This document shows positions 43,081 through 52,736 of a stretch of DNA of 64,000 nt, piece after piece. Location of the stretch: contig NC_014158.1 of the NCBI RefSeq assembly GCF_000092225.1, positions 248,001 to 312,000 on the forward strand, in the 5' to 3' direction. The translations under genes were made by a program, and so were the position numbers. Every line of letters begins with the position of its first letter. The first letter of the stretch is position 1. The notes under the pieces were generated by a model. That model had not been told where the DNA came from and ran no database searches. It saw only the letters and a program-made list of their open reading frames with translations. This stretch comes from Tsukamurella paurometabola DSM 20162. GTDB taxonomy: Bacteria > Actinomycetota > Actinomycetes > Mycobacteriales > Mycobacteriaceae.

Positions 43081-44829
43081 CTACAGTGCACGTATTTCTC
43101 TGAGGTTGGTTTTGACGACATCGACTAGTTCGTCCCCGCGGCCGGATAGGATTGTGCGGGTGGCGTAGAGGGAGAATCCCTTGGCTTGCTTGAGGGTGAC
43201 ATTCGGCGGTATCGATAGTTCCTGCCGTGCAACTGCGACATCGACTAGCGTCGGCCCCGGGTAGGCGAGAGCGTCACGCACCACTCCTTCGAGTTGCGAT
43301 GCCTGCTGGACTCGGAGACCGTGCAATCCCGCTGCGTCGGCGACCTTTGCGAAGTCAGGGTTGGTCAGACTCGTGGCGTGGTTGATCAGCCCGGCCTCCT
43401 TCATCTCGAGCTCAACGAATGCAAGAGATTCGTTGGTGAAGACGAAAATCTTGACAGGCAAGTTCAACTGGCGAAGAGTGAGCAACTCACCCATCAGCAT
43501 TGACAGGCCGCCGTCGCCGCAAAGCGCGATCACTTGTCGATGAGGTGCGGCGCACTGGGCGCCAATGGCTTGTGGAAGAGCATTGGCCATCGAACCGTGG
43601 CAGAACGATCCAATCATGCTGCGGGAACCGTTCATCTTGATGTACCGCGCAAACCACACCGTCGGGGTCCCGACATCGCAGGTGAATACCGCGTCGTCTG
43701 CGGCTAGCCGATCGATGATGGCAGCAACGTGTTGCGGGTGCAGAGGAGAGGTTTCCGGCCCACCGGACTCGGCGAGCGCGTCGAACTTGGCCCGGCGCCG
43801 ACGATAGTGCTCACGCACGGTATCGAGGAAGGTTCGATCCGTCTTCTCCTGGACCAGCCTGTTCATGGTTGCGACTGTCTCTTTGACTGTTCCAACCAGG
43901 GGGTACTGGACTGGGACGCGCCGACCAATATGTTCACCGCGGGCATCAAGTTGCACGACAGGCGTGTCATCAGGCAAGAACGCCCGGCAGGGAAAGTCTG
44001 TGCCGAGCAAGACCAACAGATCGCAGTGCTCAATTGCGCGATAGCCCGAATCGTACCCCAATAGTCCGGTCATCCCTGCGTCGAAAGGATTCGACCACTC
44101 GGCCCACACCTTCGCGCGCAGACTGTGCACAATCGGAGCCTTGATCCGCTCGGCAAACGCGAGAACCTCCGCGCGACCAGTTGCGGCGCCAACTCCGGCC
44201 AAAATTGCCGGACGCTGCGCACCGTCGATCGCGGCAACAGCACTCGCCACGGCCTCTGCTCCAGGCACGGTGGCAGAGTCCGGCGGTCGCACGGCGGGCA
44301 CATCCTTCGCAGGAGCATCGGCGAAAAAGATCTCCCCCGGAATCACCACCACCGCGACAGATGAAGTCGCCACCGCATGCGCGAGAGCCTGCGAGAAAAC
44401 CCACGAAAACTGCTCGACATCGCTGACAAGCTCCACATACGAGGCACACTCGGAGAAGATCGCCGTCGGGTGCGTCTCCTGGAAGTAGGAGCTGCCGATC
44501 TCCACGCGCGGTATGTGGGCCGCGATCGCCAAAACCGGTACCTTGTTCCGATTTGCGTCATACAACCCGTTGATCAGATGCAGGTTGCCCGGACCACAGC
44601 TTCCAACGCAAACGGAAAGATTACCGGTGAGCTCAGCTTCAGCCCCCGCGGCAAACGCCCCTGCCTCCTCGTTACGCACATGCGCCCACTCCACCCTGCC
44701 ATCCCGGCGCAACGCATCCGTCAGCCCGTTGAGCGAATCCCCTGCCACACCGTACATTCGACGGACACCGCTGGCGTGCAGCGTCCTAACCATCGAATCC
44801 GCAACCGTCCCAGCACCCACTGCAACCAC
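43081..44829 (-). CDS. poxB: Pyruvate oxidase/pyruvate dehydrogenase (quinone), TPP-dependent
   Basis: About 582 aa from the GTG at 44829, 4 nt behind GGAAGG; a TTG at 44850 is less likely. It has the three-domain TPP-enzyme fold: N-terminal VYGVAGDSLNGL-type Pyr domain (RMYGVAGDSLNGLTDAL) with catalytic Glu in NEEAGAFAA; a central FAD/nucleotide domain; and a C-terminal PP domain with ALCGDGGLSMLMGELLTL (GDG-x-N-like motif). It decarboxylates pyruvate to acetate and CO2, passing electrons to quinone. The C-terminal tail is shorter than in E. coli PoxB membrane-binding versions only if the last helix is ignored; I cannot judge that by eye. Confidence 0.88.
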   Translation of the reverse strand: MVAVGAGTVADSMVRTLHASGVRRMYGVAGDSLNGLTDALRRDGRVEWAHVRNEEAGAFAAGAEAELTGNLSVCVGSCGPGNLHLINGLYDANRNKVPVLAIAAHIPRVEIGSSYFQETHPTAIFSECASYVELVSDVEQFSWVFSQALAHAVATSSVAVVVIPGEIFFADAPAKDVPAVRPPDSATVPGAEAVASAVAAIDGAQRPAILAGVGAATGRAEVLAFAERIKAPIVHSLRAKVWAEWSNPFDAGMTGLLGYDSGYRAIEHCDLLVLLGTDFPCRAFLPDDTPVVQLDARGEHIGRRVPVQYPLVGTVKETVATMNRLVQEKTDRTFLDTVREHYRRRRAKFDALAESGGPETSPLHPQHVAAIIDRLAADDAVFTCDVGTPTVWFARYIKMNGSRSMIGSFCHGSMANALPQAIGAQCAAPHRQVIALCGDGGLSMLMGELLTLRQLNLPVKIFVFTNESLAFVELEMKEAGLINHATSLTNPDFAKVADAAGLHGLRVQQASQLEGVVRDALAYPGPTLVDVAVARQELSIPPNVTLKQAKGFSLYATRTILSGRGDELVDVVKTNLREIRAL

Positions 44830-45551
44830 ACAACCTTCCCGACAGATCAATTGCCATCTAAGCTAATCCCGTTGCGTCCGTAGCGCACGACAAACACAGA
44901 GAGCTGCCGCCCGGACAGCCAGCACCAAGGCCCGTTCGAGCCGTACGGTCCGATGATTGATCGCTATATTCCTGATTCGAGTTTCTGCCTCAGCAACCAC
45001 GGCATAGCGAGCCGATCGGGTTGAACGTTCTCGCCCTGCCGCATGCGATCCTCATGTGCAAGTAGTCCTGAAGCGTGCCAGCACGCGGACGGAAACGACA
45101 ACCTCGATCGAGCCCGTTAACCGGACGGCACCAGCAAGCCGATACCTGGGGGCAGAGTCACACGCACGCACAGCGGACCGAAAGTGCCGGGCACCGGGAT
45201 CGGACCGCTCGACCTCAATGAGGTGACCACCGGACGCCTCGATAGGCACGCGTAACCCGGTTGGCCCTCAATCGATCACGCAGCTAAAAAAACAGCCCTA
45301 ACATAGGCACAACTGCGCCAGCGCCACACCCGGGCGCCGTCGTCACAGCCCGTCATCTTCCTCTTCGCCCGGGGCGGCCCTCGGGGTTGCGGCGCGTATT
45401 TGCCATACTGCAATAAGCGTCGGCATGCGCCGCGCCGGCAGGTCTGATATCATGATTAATGAACATTTCATTAATCATGATAAGGTTACCACCATGACGT
45501 TAATCCGCTACAGACAGTCATCGCAGGCCATCCCGCAAAGAAGGGTATACC
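44830..45551. other. Intergenic region between poxB and marR-like gene
   Basis: No convincing gene is seen; a 65-codon minus-strand frame at 45052-45249 has poor codon use and no ribosome site. The right part is AT-rich and holds the operator palindrome at 45448-45482. Confidence 0.5.
45448..45482 (+). promoter_or_regulatory. Perfect 16-bp inverted repeat, likely MarR-type operator
   Basis: The arms TATCATGATTAATGAA and TTCATTAATCATGATA are exact complements with a 3-nt centre (CAT). The palindrome lies ~70 bp before the MarR-family gene, a usual site of autoregulation. Its AT content stands out against the region. Confidence 0.75.
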
Positions 45552-45983
45552 TTGCCTGAAGCGGATAGTTCAGACCACGATCTCGGCCTAGATATAACAA
45601 TCGCAGCATTGAGATTTTTGCGCGATACGAGGAACGGCGCACCGGTGAGCCCTGAACAGTTATCCCTGCTGACAACCCTCGCCTGCAATGGAGCGCCCGT
45701 TGGACTTAAAGAACTAGCCAGCATCGAGAAGATTAACCGTTCAACTTTAACCGGATTTCTAAACTTGCTAGAACAGTCTGGACTTGTAATTCGTTGCCCG
45801 CATCCGTATGACTCGAGAAGGGTTACAGCGCGAATAACCTCCTACGGCTATGAAGTAATTGATCAATGCAAAAAGTACTATGGTGATCAGCTCCGGAAGA
45901 TGGATGTCACAAGCCGGCGGTTGATCCAACTCTGCGCAAGACTGCACCCTCAGATGCTCGATCTCGCCAGATTTGAGGAATGA
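45552..45983 (+). CDS. MarR-family transcriptional regulator
   Basis: 143 aa from a TTG start with AAGAAGGG upstream. The winged helix is visible: LKELASIEKINRSTLTGFLN (recognition helix region) and QSGLVIRCPHPYDSRRVTARI (the wing with D-x-R). It should bind the palindrome just upstream. The gene is lower in G+C than its neighbours and rich in codons rare here (ATA, AGA), so it looks acquired. Its target besides itself is unknown; poxB lies divergently 0.7 kb away. Confidence 0.82.
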   Translation: MPEADSSDHDLGLDITIAALRFLRDTRNGAPVSPEQLSLLTTLACNGAPVGLKELASIEKINRSTLTGFLNLLEQSGLVIRCPHPYDSRRVTARITSYGYEVIDQCKKYYGDQLRKMDVTSRRLIQLCARLHPQMLDLARFEE

Positions 45984-46185
45984 ACTTCAGCGGTAGGGTT
46001 TATCGGTACAACCTAACATAGGTATAAACCGGTTGCACAAGCATCACAAAAGCTTTTTAGTTGGTAGCGGACGCCAATACTTCGCATGCCGTCACCTAGA
46101 TTATTTGTCTGACAGCTTGTCGTTCGACAGCGTTGCGTGTGCCTCGACGCCATCTTCGGCTGGGTCAGCGGTGTCCGCGATCTGG

Positions 46186-46719
46186 CTACTTGTCTTCGCT
46201 GTCTACGAGCAGTTGTAACCCGATGTCGGGATTGGTGGCCGCAGTGACCTCTGTTTGCGCGGCGCGAGCCAGCTCGGCAAGTTCCTGCACAGGCGCTCCA
46301 GGTGCGATGGTGACTCTCACTTGGATGGTCGGTTGGTCCTTGTGCTGGATTGTCGTAGAACGTGCCTTCCGGATGAGGGGGCTCGTCGATAGGTCCTCAG
46401 CCACGGCGGTGGCCACTTTGGTGAGGTCGACGGTCCCGCCATGGGCGGTAGCGACTGTTTTGGCGGTGTTGGTCCTTAGATGCTGTAGCAGTAGCCATAG
46501 TGCGAGTAAGACGAGCGCTACGCCGGCGATACCGACTGCAGGGTTCCACCACGGCGAATCGGGCGTGTCGGCGATCTTGTCCGGAATCAGGCGTTGCGAA
46601 GCTGACACGATGTGCCGCTCCCCCAGTCGGTAGGCGAGTAGCCAGCCACCGATGCCGAGCAGTACCAAGCCGGTGAGAAGCGTGATGAAGCGGTCGACAA
46701 GGCGCGTGGACGATCTCAT
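46186..46719 (-). CDS. AmaP-like alkaline-shock membrane anchor protein
   Basis: 177 aa. Two N-terminal helices (about 11-30 and 61-80) separated by ~30 residues and followed by a cytoplasmic Asp23-binding-like domain (TVDLTKVATAVAEDL; QVRVTIAPGAP) fit AmaP. It is the last gene of a minus-strand operon with two Asp23 proteins and a DUF2273 protein, overlapping the previous stop by 4 nt. Confidence 0.78.
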   Translation of the reverse strand: MRSSTRLVDRFITLLTGLVLLGIGGWLLAYRLGERHIVSASQRLIPDKIADTPDSPWWNPAVGIAGVALVLLALWLLLQHLRTNTAKTVATAHGGTVDLTKVATAVAEDLSTSPLIRKARSTTIQHKDQPTIQVRVTIAPGAPVQELAELARAAQTEVTAATNPDIGLQLLVDSEDK

Positions 46720-47498
46720 GATGGCACCTCGAATTCTTCACGACGCCTGGAATGCAGAGTCCGGCCAAACCAGAGGTGATCGGTGACCGCGGTATGGCTG
46801 CGTCGGCGGGGTTTAAGCGCAGCGGTGACGAAGATGCCCCCGAGCGCGACGGCGGCTATCGCTGCTGGCCATGTCCACCATTCCCATTTCAGATCATCTG
46901 CGATGCGCAAGACCGCGTCGATCCATCGACTACCGTGCGCCCACCCGAACCAGATGACGGTGTCGCGGATCGCGACGATCCCTACTGCCATGAGCACAAG
47001 GAGCACTGGGATTGCGACGAACACAGACCCGGCTGTTTTTCGTGGCACGGTGCGCACGCTGGGATCAGAGGGTTCGCCTTCCTTTAGCGCCGAGCCCGAC
47101 GCTGCCGGTGCCTTTGATCCCGGTCGGCGTTCGATGACCCGGGCGATGTGAACGCGTGCGGTGTTTGGCCGTTCAGCGAGACTGCGTGCGAGCTCATTAT
47201 TGATCGATGACTGCACTTCGCTGACCAGGTGTGCGGAATTAAATGGCCAGATGGCTGCGATCTTGACGTCAACGCTGCGATCGTTATTGGAAAACTCCAC
47301 TGAGGGCAGGCCTAATCCGATGAGGCTCGTCAACCCCCGCTCCTCCGCGGTGCCTGAAGCTGAGCGCACTGCGTGTTCGACGAGCCGGCGACGAACACGA
47401 TCGTCAATGACGGTGCTGCCCTTATCGTTACGCGCAGTGCGATCAGGAGCCTCCCGTTCGCTGCCGTCTGTTGTTAGCGCTACCGGTTCGGTGGTCAT
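46716..47498 (-). CDS. Asp23-operon membrane protein (DUF6286-like), 260 aa
   Basis: The N-terminal ~115 residues form an Asp23-like soluble domain (RRRLVEHAVRSASG; SVDVKIAAIWPFNSAHLVSEV). The C-terminal half has two helices (about 160-180 and 208-230) and a short basic end. The gene lies between DUF2273 and AmaP-like genes with near-zero spacing, so it works in the same envelope-stress complex. Confidence 0.72.
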   Translation of the reverse strand: MTTEPVALTTDGSEREAPDRTARNDKGSTVIDDRVRRRLVEHAVRSASGTAEERGLTSLIGLGLPSVEFSNNDRSVDVKIAAIWPFNSAHLVSEVQSSINNELARSLAERPNTARVHIARVIERRPGSKAPAASGSALKEGEPSDPSVRTVPRKTAGSVFVAIPVLLVLMAVGIVAIRDTVIWFGWAHGSRWIDAVLRIADDLKWEWWTWPAAIAAVALGGIFVTAALKPRRRSHTAVTDHLWFGRTLHSRRREEFEVPS

Positions 47499-47500
47499 GG

Positions 47501-47686
47501 TCAGCTCCGGCCGCTCTTTCGGAGCGCTGTCAAGTCGATCAGGCCGTCAAAGTGAGCCCCGATAGCAAGACCGGCCGCACCAAAAACGACAGCGAGGAGA
47601 AAGCCTACGATTCCCCCGGTGACGATCGCGATCGCTACAAGTAGGCCGATCACAGTGCCCCACACGGTGAAGTTGCCTGGTGTCAT
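47501..47686 (-). CDS. DUF2273-like small membrane protein, 61 aa
   Basis: Two helices (about 8-28 and 27-45) followed by a short polar tail; the FGAAGLAIGAHFDGLIDL end is typical of DUF2273 proteins in Asp23 operons. ATG with GGAG site at 47686. Confidence 0.75.
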   Translation of the reverse strand: MTPGNFTVWGTVIGLLVAIAIVTGGIVGFLLAVVFGAAGLAIGAHFDGLIDLTALRKSGRS

Positions 47687-47691
47687 GATGT

Positions 47692-48018
47692 CTACTCCTT
47701 CGGTGATACGCCGTTGCCGTAGTCAGGCTTGGACGGTGGGACGATGTCGGCAACAACAACGTCGACGGGTACGCCGGCAGACTCCGTGGCAGCCTCGCCC
47801 ACCCGCTCGGCAAGGGCGCGTAAATCGCTGTCGCGGCGGTACTCCGCGACAATATCCACCTGTCCACGGCGGCCGTCGAAACGGATACCGGTGATAGTGC
47901 GCCCGGGTAAATACGTCGCAGGGGCACCGGTACCGCCCGCGTGAAGTCCTGCGACACCGTTGATCGCAGTGACGACCTCCACGACCCGATCAACGAGGAC
48001 AGCCCGGTTGTTACTCAC
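47692..48018 (-). CDS. Asp23/Gls24-related protein, 108 aa
   Basis: The pattern VVEVVTAINGVAGLHAGG, then GRRGQVDIVAEYRRDSDL and AERVGEAA is that of a short Asp23 domain. It overlaps the following full-length Asp23 gene's stop by 4 nt. It is a likely partner in the membrane-anchored Asp23 polymer. Confidence 0.72.
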   Translation of the reverse strand: MSNNRAVLVDRVVEVVTAINGVAGLHAGGTGAPATYLPGRTITGIRFDGRRGQVDIVAEYRRDSDLRALAERVGEAATESAGVPVDVVVADIVPPSKPDYGNGVSPKE

Positions 48019-48491
48019 TGGACGCGAGGTTCAGACGGCGACGACGAAGCATCATCGTCGTAGTCCTCCTCATCAAGGTGAACATCGTGGACGGTGATGT
48101 TGACCTCGGTCACCTCGAGTCCGGTCATCTTCTCAACAGCGTCGATGACGTTGTTGCGGATACCCGTTGCCAAGTCATGAATGGCAACGCCGTACTCGGC
48201 GACGATCCCGATGTCGACCGCAGCCTGCTTCTCACCGACCTCGACGTTGACTCCCTGAGTCAAATCAGGCGAGCCAGGGAGCGTCTCACGGATCTTTCCA
48301 ACCACACGGGCTGCCTGCCCGCCGAGGTCGTAGACGCCGTTAATCTCCCGTGCAGCAATGCCCGCGATCTTCGAAACAACCACATCAGCGATGCTGGTTC
48401 CGCCTCGTCCGTTCGAGGTCGCAAGCTCGGAACCGGTCGCCTTCTTCTCTGCGCTGTCCGACGCGGTGGACGTGCTGGTGTTCGAGGCCAT
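48015..48491 (-). CDS. Asp23/Gls24-family envelope stress protein, 158 aa
   Basis: A disordered Ser/Thr-rich N terminus (1-30) is followed by the Asp23 core: SIADVVVSKIAGIAAREING (start helix), VNVEVGEKQAAVDIGIVAEY and VTEVNITVHDVHL. The C-terminal end is acidic. Asp23 proteins bind AmaP at the membrane and respond to cell-wall stress. It is the first gene of the operon reading towards 46186. Confidence 0.88.
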   Translation of the reverse strand: MASNTSTSTASDSAEKKATGSELATSNGRGGTSIADVVVSKIAGIAAREINGVYDLGGQAARVVGKIRETLPGSPDLTQGVNVEVGEKQAAVDIGIVAEYGVAIHDLATGIRNNVIDAVEKMTGLEVTEVNITVHDVHLDEEDYDDDASSSPSEPRVQ

Positions 48492-48614
48492 GAGATGATC
48501 TCCTTTTAGATTGGTGTGTCAACCGGAGCAGTTTTTCCGGCAAATATGTGTCGCCACGCGCGCCACGCTCAGCGCGCCCATGAGACCTAAGTCACACTAC
48601 GGTTCACGCGGAGG

Positions 48615-48935
48615 TTAGACGCCCCGCGCCCTGTGCCTTCCACCTGCCTCGTGCGAATTTTCCCTGTAACGTTCGGCGAACTTGCGTTCCTCCGCCGAGG
48701 AAGTTGCGCCGTCACCCAAAATAGGGTCCAGTTCGCCGCGATCTTTATCGACATGGCGGTCCGCTCCGTAACGGATACTCAAAAGCGCGGCGGCGCCGAG
48801 CATGATTGTCATCACACCAACCGCGACAAATGCCCATCCCGCCACGCTGTTCTGAAATCCAAGAGCAACTACGCCGAACGCCAGCAAGGCGATACCCAGA
48901 AATATCAGCACTACGCCCGATAGCGAACGCTTCAT
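48615..48935 (-). CDS. Small membrane protein upstream of the Asp23 operon, 106 aa
   Basis: Two helices (about 6-27 and 31-53) and a charged C-terminal tail (DRHVDKDRGELDP). It precedes asp23 by 123 bp on the same strand and may share regulation. No family was recognised. Confidence 0.6.
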   Translation of the reverse strand: MKRSLSGVVLIFLGIALLAFGVVALGFQNSVAGWAFVAVGVMTIMLGAAALLSIRYGADRHVDKDRGELDPILGDGATSSAEERKFAERYRENSHEAGGRHRARGV

Positions 48936-49463
48936 CTTTCCCTCTTTACGGTTCAGTGAAAATCCCGACCGAACTCAGGCTAATCGGTGACGATCGTGAG
49001 CGCTAGCCGAAGGGTGCGACGACACTGGAGCGAAGACGAGCGGGGCAGCCAGCGGCAGTGCGCCAGCACGATGTCAACTGTTTCGTAATACCCAGGGGCG
49101 CAGTGGAATTGCCCCAGCGTATGCAGGCGCCGCGCGAGTCTGTGTTGCTGTTTCGTTATCGCGTACCGATTACGTAACGAGACGATAAAGGACTGAGGAG
49201 TTGCGCTGCCAGCCCCAACGACCACTTCGCCTGGACCTCAAGTGGCGCCGCATCCGCGCTGTTCGCTGCAGCCGAAGCGAGGCGCCTTCGAAGTGATTTG
49301 CCTGATCTTTGGCACCATCAATCATGAGCGCGCTTTACGGAAGATGAACTCAGCTGGCTCGGCCTTGTCCGAAAATTGCGCTGTCTACGTCTTTCTGCAC
49401 CCGCGGAAAACGCGCACATGTGGCTTGGTCCCGCAGTGGCGGGACCGAGTATCGCTGTGGGTG
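48936..49463. other. Intergenic region, 0.5 kb, no convincing gene
   Basis: An 81-codon minus-strand frame (48980-49225) ends near the small membrane protein gene, but its codon use is atypical and no family fits, so I do not call it. The region is the likely promoter zone for the minus-strand stress operon; stretches such as GTTTCG...GGGTAT on the minus strand near 49081-49100 resemble general-stress sigma sites but are not convincing by eye. Confidence 0.4.
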
Positions 49464-50594
49464 TCAGTCGAAGCGACTGAGGATGCTACGCACGGCCTGG
49501 ACCACGGTGAGTCGGTCGAAGGTCTGGATGAAGTCGAAGGTTCGTTCTAGGTCCGGACCGTTGTCGTGCAGATCCTTAGCGGCGATGAGGGCACTGAAGT
49601 GTGGCCCGAGTATTGCGACGGTCCATTCGTCGACAAGGGGGTCATCGGGGCGCAGGGCGGCCTTATGAATGTTTTCTTCCCGGATCGGGGTGATCTCTGC
49701 TCCGTAGATTCCGGCGAACCCAATAGTTTGCGAGAGCATCTGCCAGCGCGCTGAGGTGCGTTGGGTGAAGTGTCGGCGGTGCTGGAACGTCCCGATGGCG
49801 ATCATCGATGCGCCAATCGAGCTGGCTTGAGTTTCGAGGGCTTTGCTCATCTCGACGAGAAGGCTTTTGGTGCCGCGGCGCGGCGTGTTGTCGCGTGTGG
49901 CGAGCGCGTAGGGAGTCGTGATTCCGATCTCTGGTGCCGCCCACACCGGGTGAGGAGGGAAAGCGACAGTCGGTTCCGCGAAGAGAGTCTCTGTGGGTTG
50001 CGGAGGATAGAGTGCGCCGATGCCGTAGGCGGCGCCGATCGTTTCAGCCACGGCTCTCGTCGCCTGATCGTCGACGCCTTCGGCGATAATGACAGCATGC
50101 GAGCGCTCGGTGTGCGCCGCAAGCGCATGGGTGATTCGAGCTGCTTCGGTGGCAAGTAGGGTGCGTAAGAGAGCCGGGGCAGTAAGCACGACATCTGGTT
50201 CGATCAAAGCTAAGAATGCGATGGCGTGTTCGTCGTCACCTCCGACTTCGAGACAGATGGTGAAGCCGTTCTTGCGGGCCGACGAGATCGCGGCCATGGT
50301 CTCGTGCGGAGACTCGACGAACAGTTGTGATGAGACGCAGACGAAGACTCGCTGCCCTGCGTCCATCGGGTGTTCGGCGAGTACTTCGTCCAGGCTGAAG
50401 GCATCGAGGGCGACGATGAGCGGCAACGCCTGGGCCAGTGCGGAGGCGGGTTGGTTAGCAGCGGCTTGAGCCGTCGCAGAATCCAGTTGATCCCTTTGCT
50501 TTAGAAGACGCATCGCGCGCCGGGTTTCATGCGAGTACTCCAGAGCACTGCCGGCCTTGCCGAGGAATAGTCAAATCCTGTGGATTGCCTAGTG

Positions 50595-51371
50595 TTAGCG
50601 AAGGTGCGTGCCGGCGAGGTTGGTGACGGTGGTCTTGGTGTGGTCGGCCCAGGCTGCCAGGACGGCCGTGACGGCGAGAGCGGTGCCGTAGAGGGTGGTG
50701 TGGCCGCCGTGGGCCGCGATGATTTTGCCGTGGCTGAGGTGGGCTTTGTTCTTGCGGGCCAGGGCGAGGAGGTCGATGGCGGCGCGTTCTCCGTGCCATC
50801 GTGGGGGTCGGATGACGATAGTTGCTGCCGCGGTTTTGTTGATGCCTGCCGGTGGTGTGGTGAGCCAGGAATCGAGGAGCTGGGCGCCGACGCCGATGAC
50901 GCCGGCGACTGTGGCTTTGCCGTCGGGTGATTCCGGGGGGACGGTTTCGAGGATCCCTTCAGCGAGGTCGAGATTGTCGGTATCGATGGATTCGGCGAGC
51001 AGCCGGAGGGTGGAGGTGCACCAGCTGCGTTGCTCACCGGTCGGGGTGGCGAGCGTGTGGTTGTGACGTGCGACGGCGCGGTCGAGGGCCGCTTGCAGGG
51101 TCGCCAGGTCGGTGTCGAGGGCATCGGCGGTGATGTCGATGCCGTCCTCGGCGAGCAGCGGTGCCAACTCACGCAGCATCTGATCGGCCATGCCGGGCAT
51201 CCACTCGATGGTGGGGCCATCGGTGAGGGGCTGGCCGAACGCACCGAACAATGCATCCGGGTCGAGGTCCCCGAGATCGCCGCGCGGCTGCCAGGGGCGG
51301 CCGGCGTTCCCGCCAGGAACGTGGTCGTCGGGGAAGCGGTCTTGCCGGTCGTGGCCCATACTGTCGATCAT
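50595..51371 (-). CDS. Unknown passenger protein of the IS256-family element, 258 aa
   Basis: It starts 36 nt after the transposase stop and stops 33 nt before the IS end, so it is packed inside the element. The protein is soluble. The N-terminal third is Asp/Pro-rich, the middle has helices (LDTDLATLQAALDRAVARH), and the end reads GGHTTLYGTALAVTAVLAAW. No family was recognised. It may be a regulator or a cargo protein. Confidence 0.75.
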   Translation of the reverse strand: MIDSMGHDRQDRFPDDHVPGGNAGRPWQPRGDLGDLDPDALFGAFGQPLTDGPTIEWMPGMADQMLRELAPLLAEDGIDITADALDTDLATLQAALDRAVARHNHTLATPTGEQRSWCTSTLRLLAESIDTDNLDLAEGILETVPPESPDGKATVAGVIGVGAQLLDSWLTTPPAGINKTAAATIVIRPPRWHGERAAIDLLALARKNKAHLSHGKIIAAHGGHTTLYGTALAVTAVLAAWADHTKTTVTNLAGTHLR

Positions 51372-51407
51372 GGCACGGCCGCAGCGGGGCAGCCACGGCC
51401 ACGAGGG

Positions 51408-52736
51408 TCAGGCGGCAGCGTCGTCGGCAGCCGTGGTTTCGGGTGTGGTGGCGGCGCGTTCAACGAGTCGGCCTTGGTCGAAGCGGGCTCCAGCGCGGAC
51501 GAGGGCAACCAGGTGCGGTGCGTTCACTGCGCGCCAGCGAGTTTGGGCGGCTTGGATGAGTTTGAACGCCATAGCGATCCCCGCCGCCCGTGATCCGGGA
51601 CCTTTGGTTACCTTGGTGCGCAACCGGACGGTAGCGAAAGTGGACTCGATCGGGTTCGTCGTCCGCAGGTGCACCCAGTGCTCGGCGGGGTAGTCGTAGA
51701 ACGCCAGCAGTACATCGAGATCGTCGGTGATTTTCGCGGCCGCTTTGGGCCACTTAGCGGCGTAGTCGGCGACGAACACCCGCGCGGCCTTCTCGGCGTG
51801 CTCGCGGTCTTGCGCGTTCCAGATCTCCGTCAGCGCGGCTTTCGCGCTGCGCTGCACCGACTTCGGCAAAGCGTTGATAACATTGGCGATCTTATGGAAC
51901 CAACACCGCTGCTCCCGAGTTTCGGGGAACACCTCGCGTAAGGCCGCCCAGAACCCGAGCGCGCCGTCACCGACCGCCAGCACCGGTGAGCGCATCCCAC
52001 GGCGCTTGCAGCTGCGGAGAAGATCGAGCCAGGACTGCGTGGATTCTCGGTACCCGTCATCGAGCGCGATGAGCTCCTTCGAACCATCAGCACGCACCCC
52101 GATCAGCACCAGCAGACACACCTTCTCCTGCGCCAGTCGGACTTTGAGGTGGATGCCGTCAGCCCACACATACACGTAATCCGTCTCGGCCAGCGATCGA
52201 GTGCCGAACGCTGCTGCTTCGGCCTGCCAGTCCCGGGTCAGCCTGGTGATCGTGGCAGGTGAAAGCCCTGCACTGGTCCCGAGGAACTGCGTGAGCGCCG
52301 GGGTGAAATCGCTGGTCGAAAGACCATGCAGATACAGCAGCGGCAACACCTCCGCCACCTGCGTGGACTTGCGAGCCCACGCAGGCAGAATCGACGAAGA
52401 AAAACGCCGCCGCTCGCCCGTGACCTCATCCACACGTTTGTCGTTGACCCGCGGCGCCTTCACCGGCACCGCTCCCGCTGCCGTCACCACCTCCCGGGCC
52501 GCATGATGGCCGTTACGGACCACCAGCCGCCGCCCCGCCTCATCAACCTCCCCGGCACACGAAGCCACGTAGGCAGCGACCTCTGCCTCCAACGCCGCCG
52601 CCAGCATCCGCCGCGCACCGTCCCGGACAATCTCATCCAACAACGACCGCGGCGCCTCCGAGTCGCCGGTCTCGCCGGAGCCGTCGCGCTTATTCTCCAC
52701 CACCGCGAGCACGGGCATGCCCTTCCCGCCAGCCAT
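51408..52736 (-). CDS. IS256-family transposase
   Basis: 442 aa, intact. The DDE core of the mutator type is seen: DYVYVWADGIHLKVRL (first Asp), VGDGALGFWAALREVFP (second Asp) with QRCWFHKIANV, and TTNPIESTFATVRLRT (Glu). ATG at 52736. Confidence 0.95.
   Translation of the reverse strand: MAGGKGMPVLAVVENKRDGSGETGDSEAPRSLLDEIVRDGARRMLAAALEAEVAAYVASCAGEVDEAGRRLVVRNGHHAAREVVTAAGAVPVKAPRVNDKRVDEVTGERRRFSSSILPAWARKSTQVAEVLPLLYLHGLSTSDFTPALTQFLGTSAGLSPATITRLTRDWQAEAAAFGTRSLAETDYVYVWADGIHLKVRLAQEKVCLLVLIGVRADGSKELIALDDGYRESTQSWLDLLRSCKRRGMRSPVLAVGDGALGFWAALREVFPETREQRCWFHKIANVINALPKSVQRSAKAALTEIWNAQDREHAEKAARVFVADYAAKWPKAAAKITDDLDVLLAFYDYPAEHWVHLRTTNPIESTFATVRLRTKVTKGPGSRAAGIAMAFKLIQAAQTRWRAVNAPHLVALVRAGARFDQGRLVERAATTPETTAADDAAA

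Noticed and set aside
45052-45249. 65-codon minus-strand frame between poxB and the MarR gene
   Set aside because: No ribosome site, unusual codon use and no recognisable feature.
48980-49225. 81-codon minus-strand frame upstream of the small membrane protein
   Set aside because: Possible but unsupported: atypical composition, no family, and it lies where the stress-operon promoter is expected.
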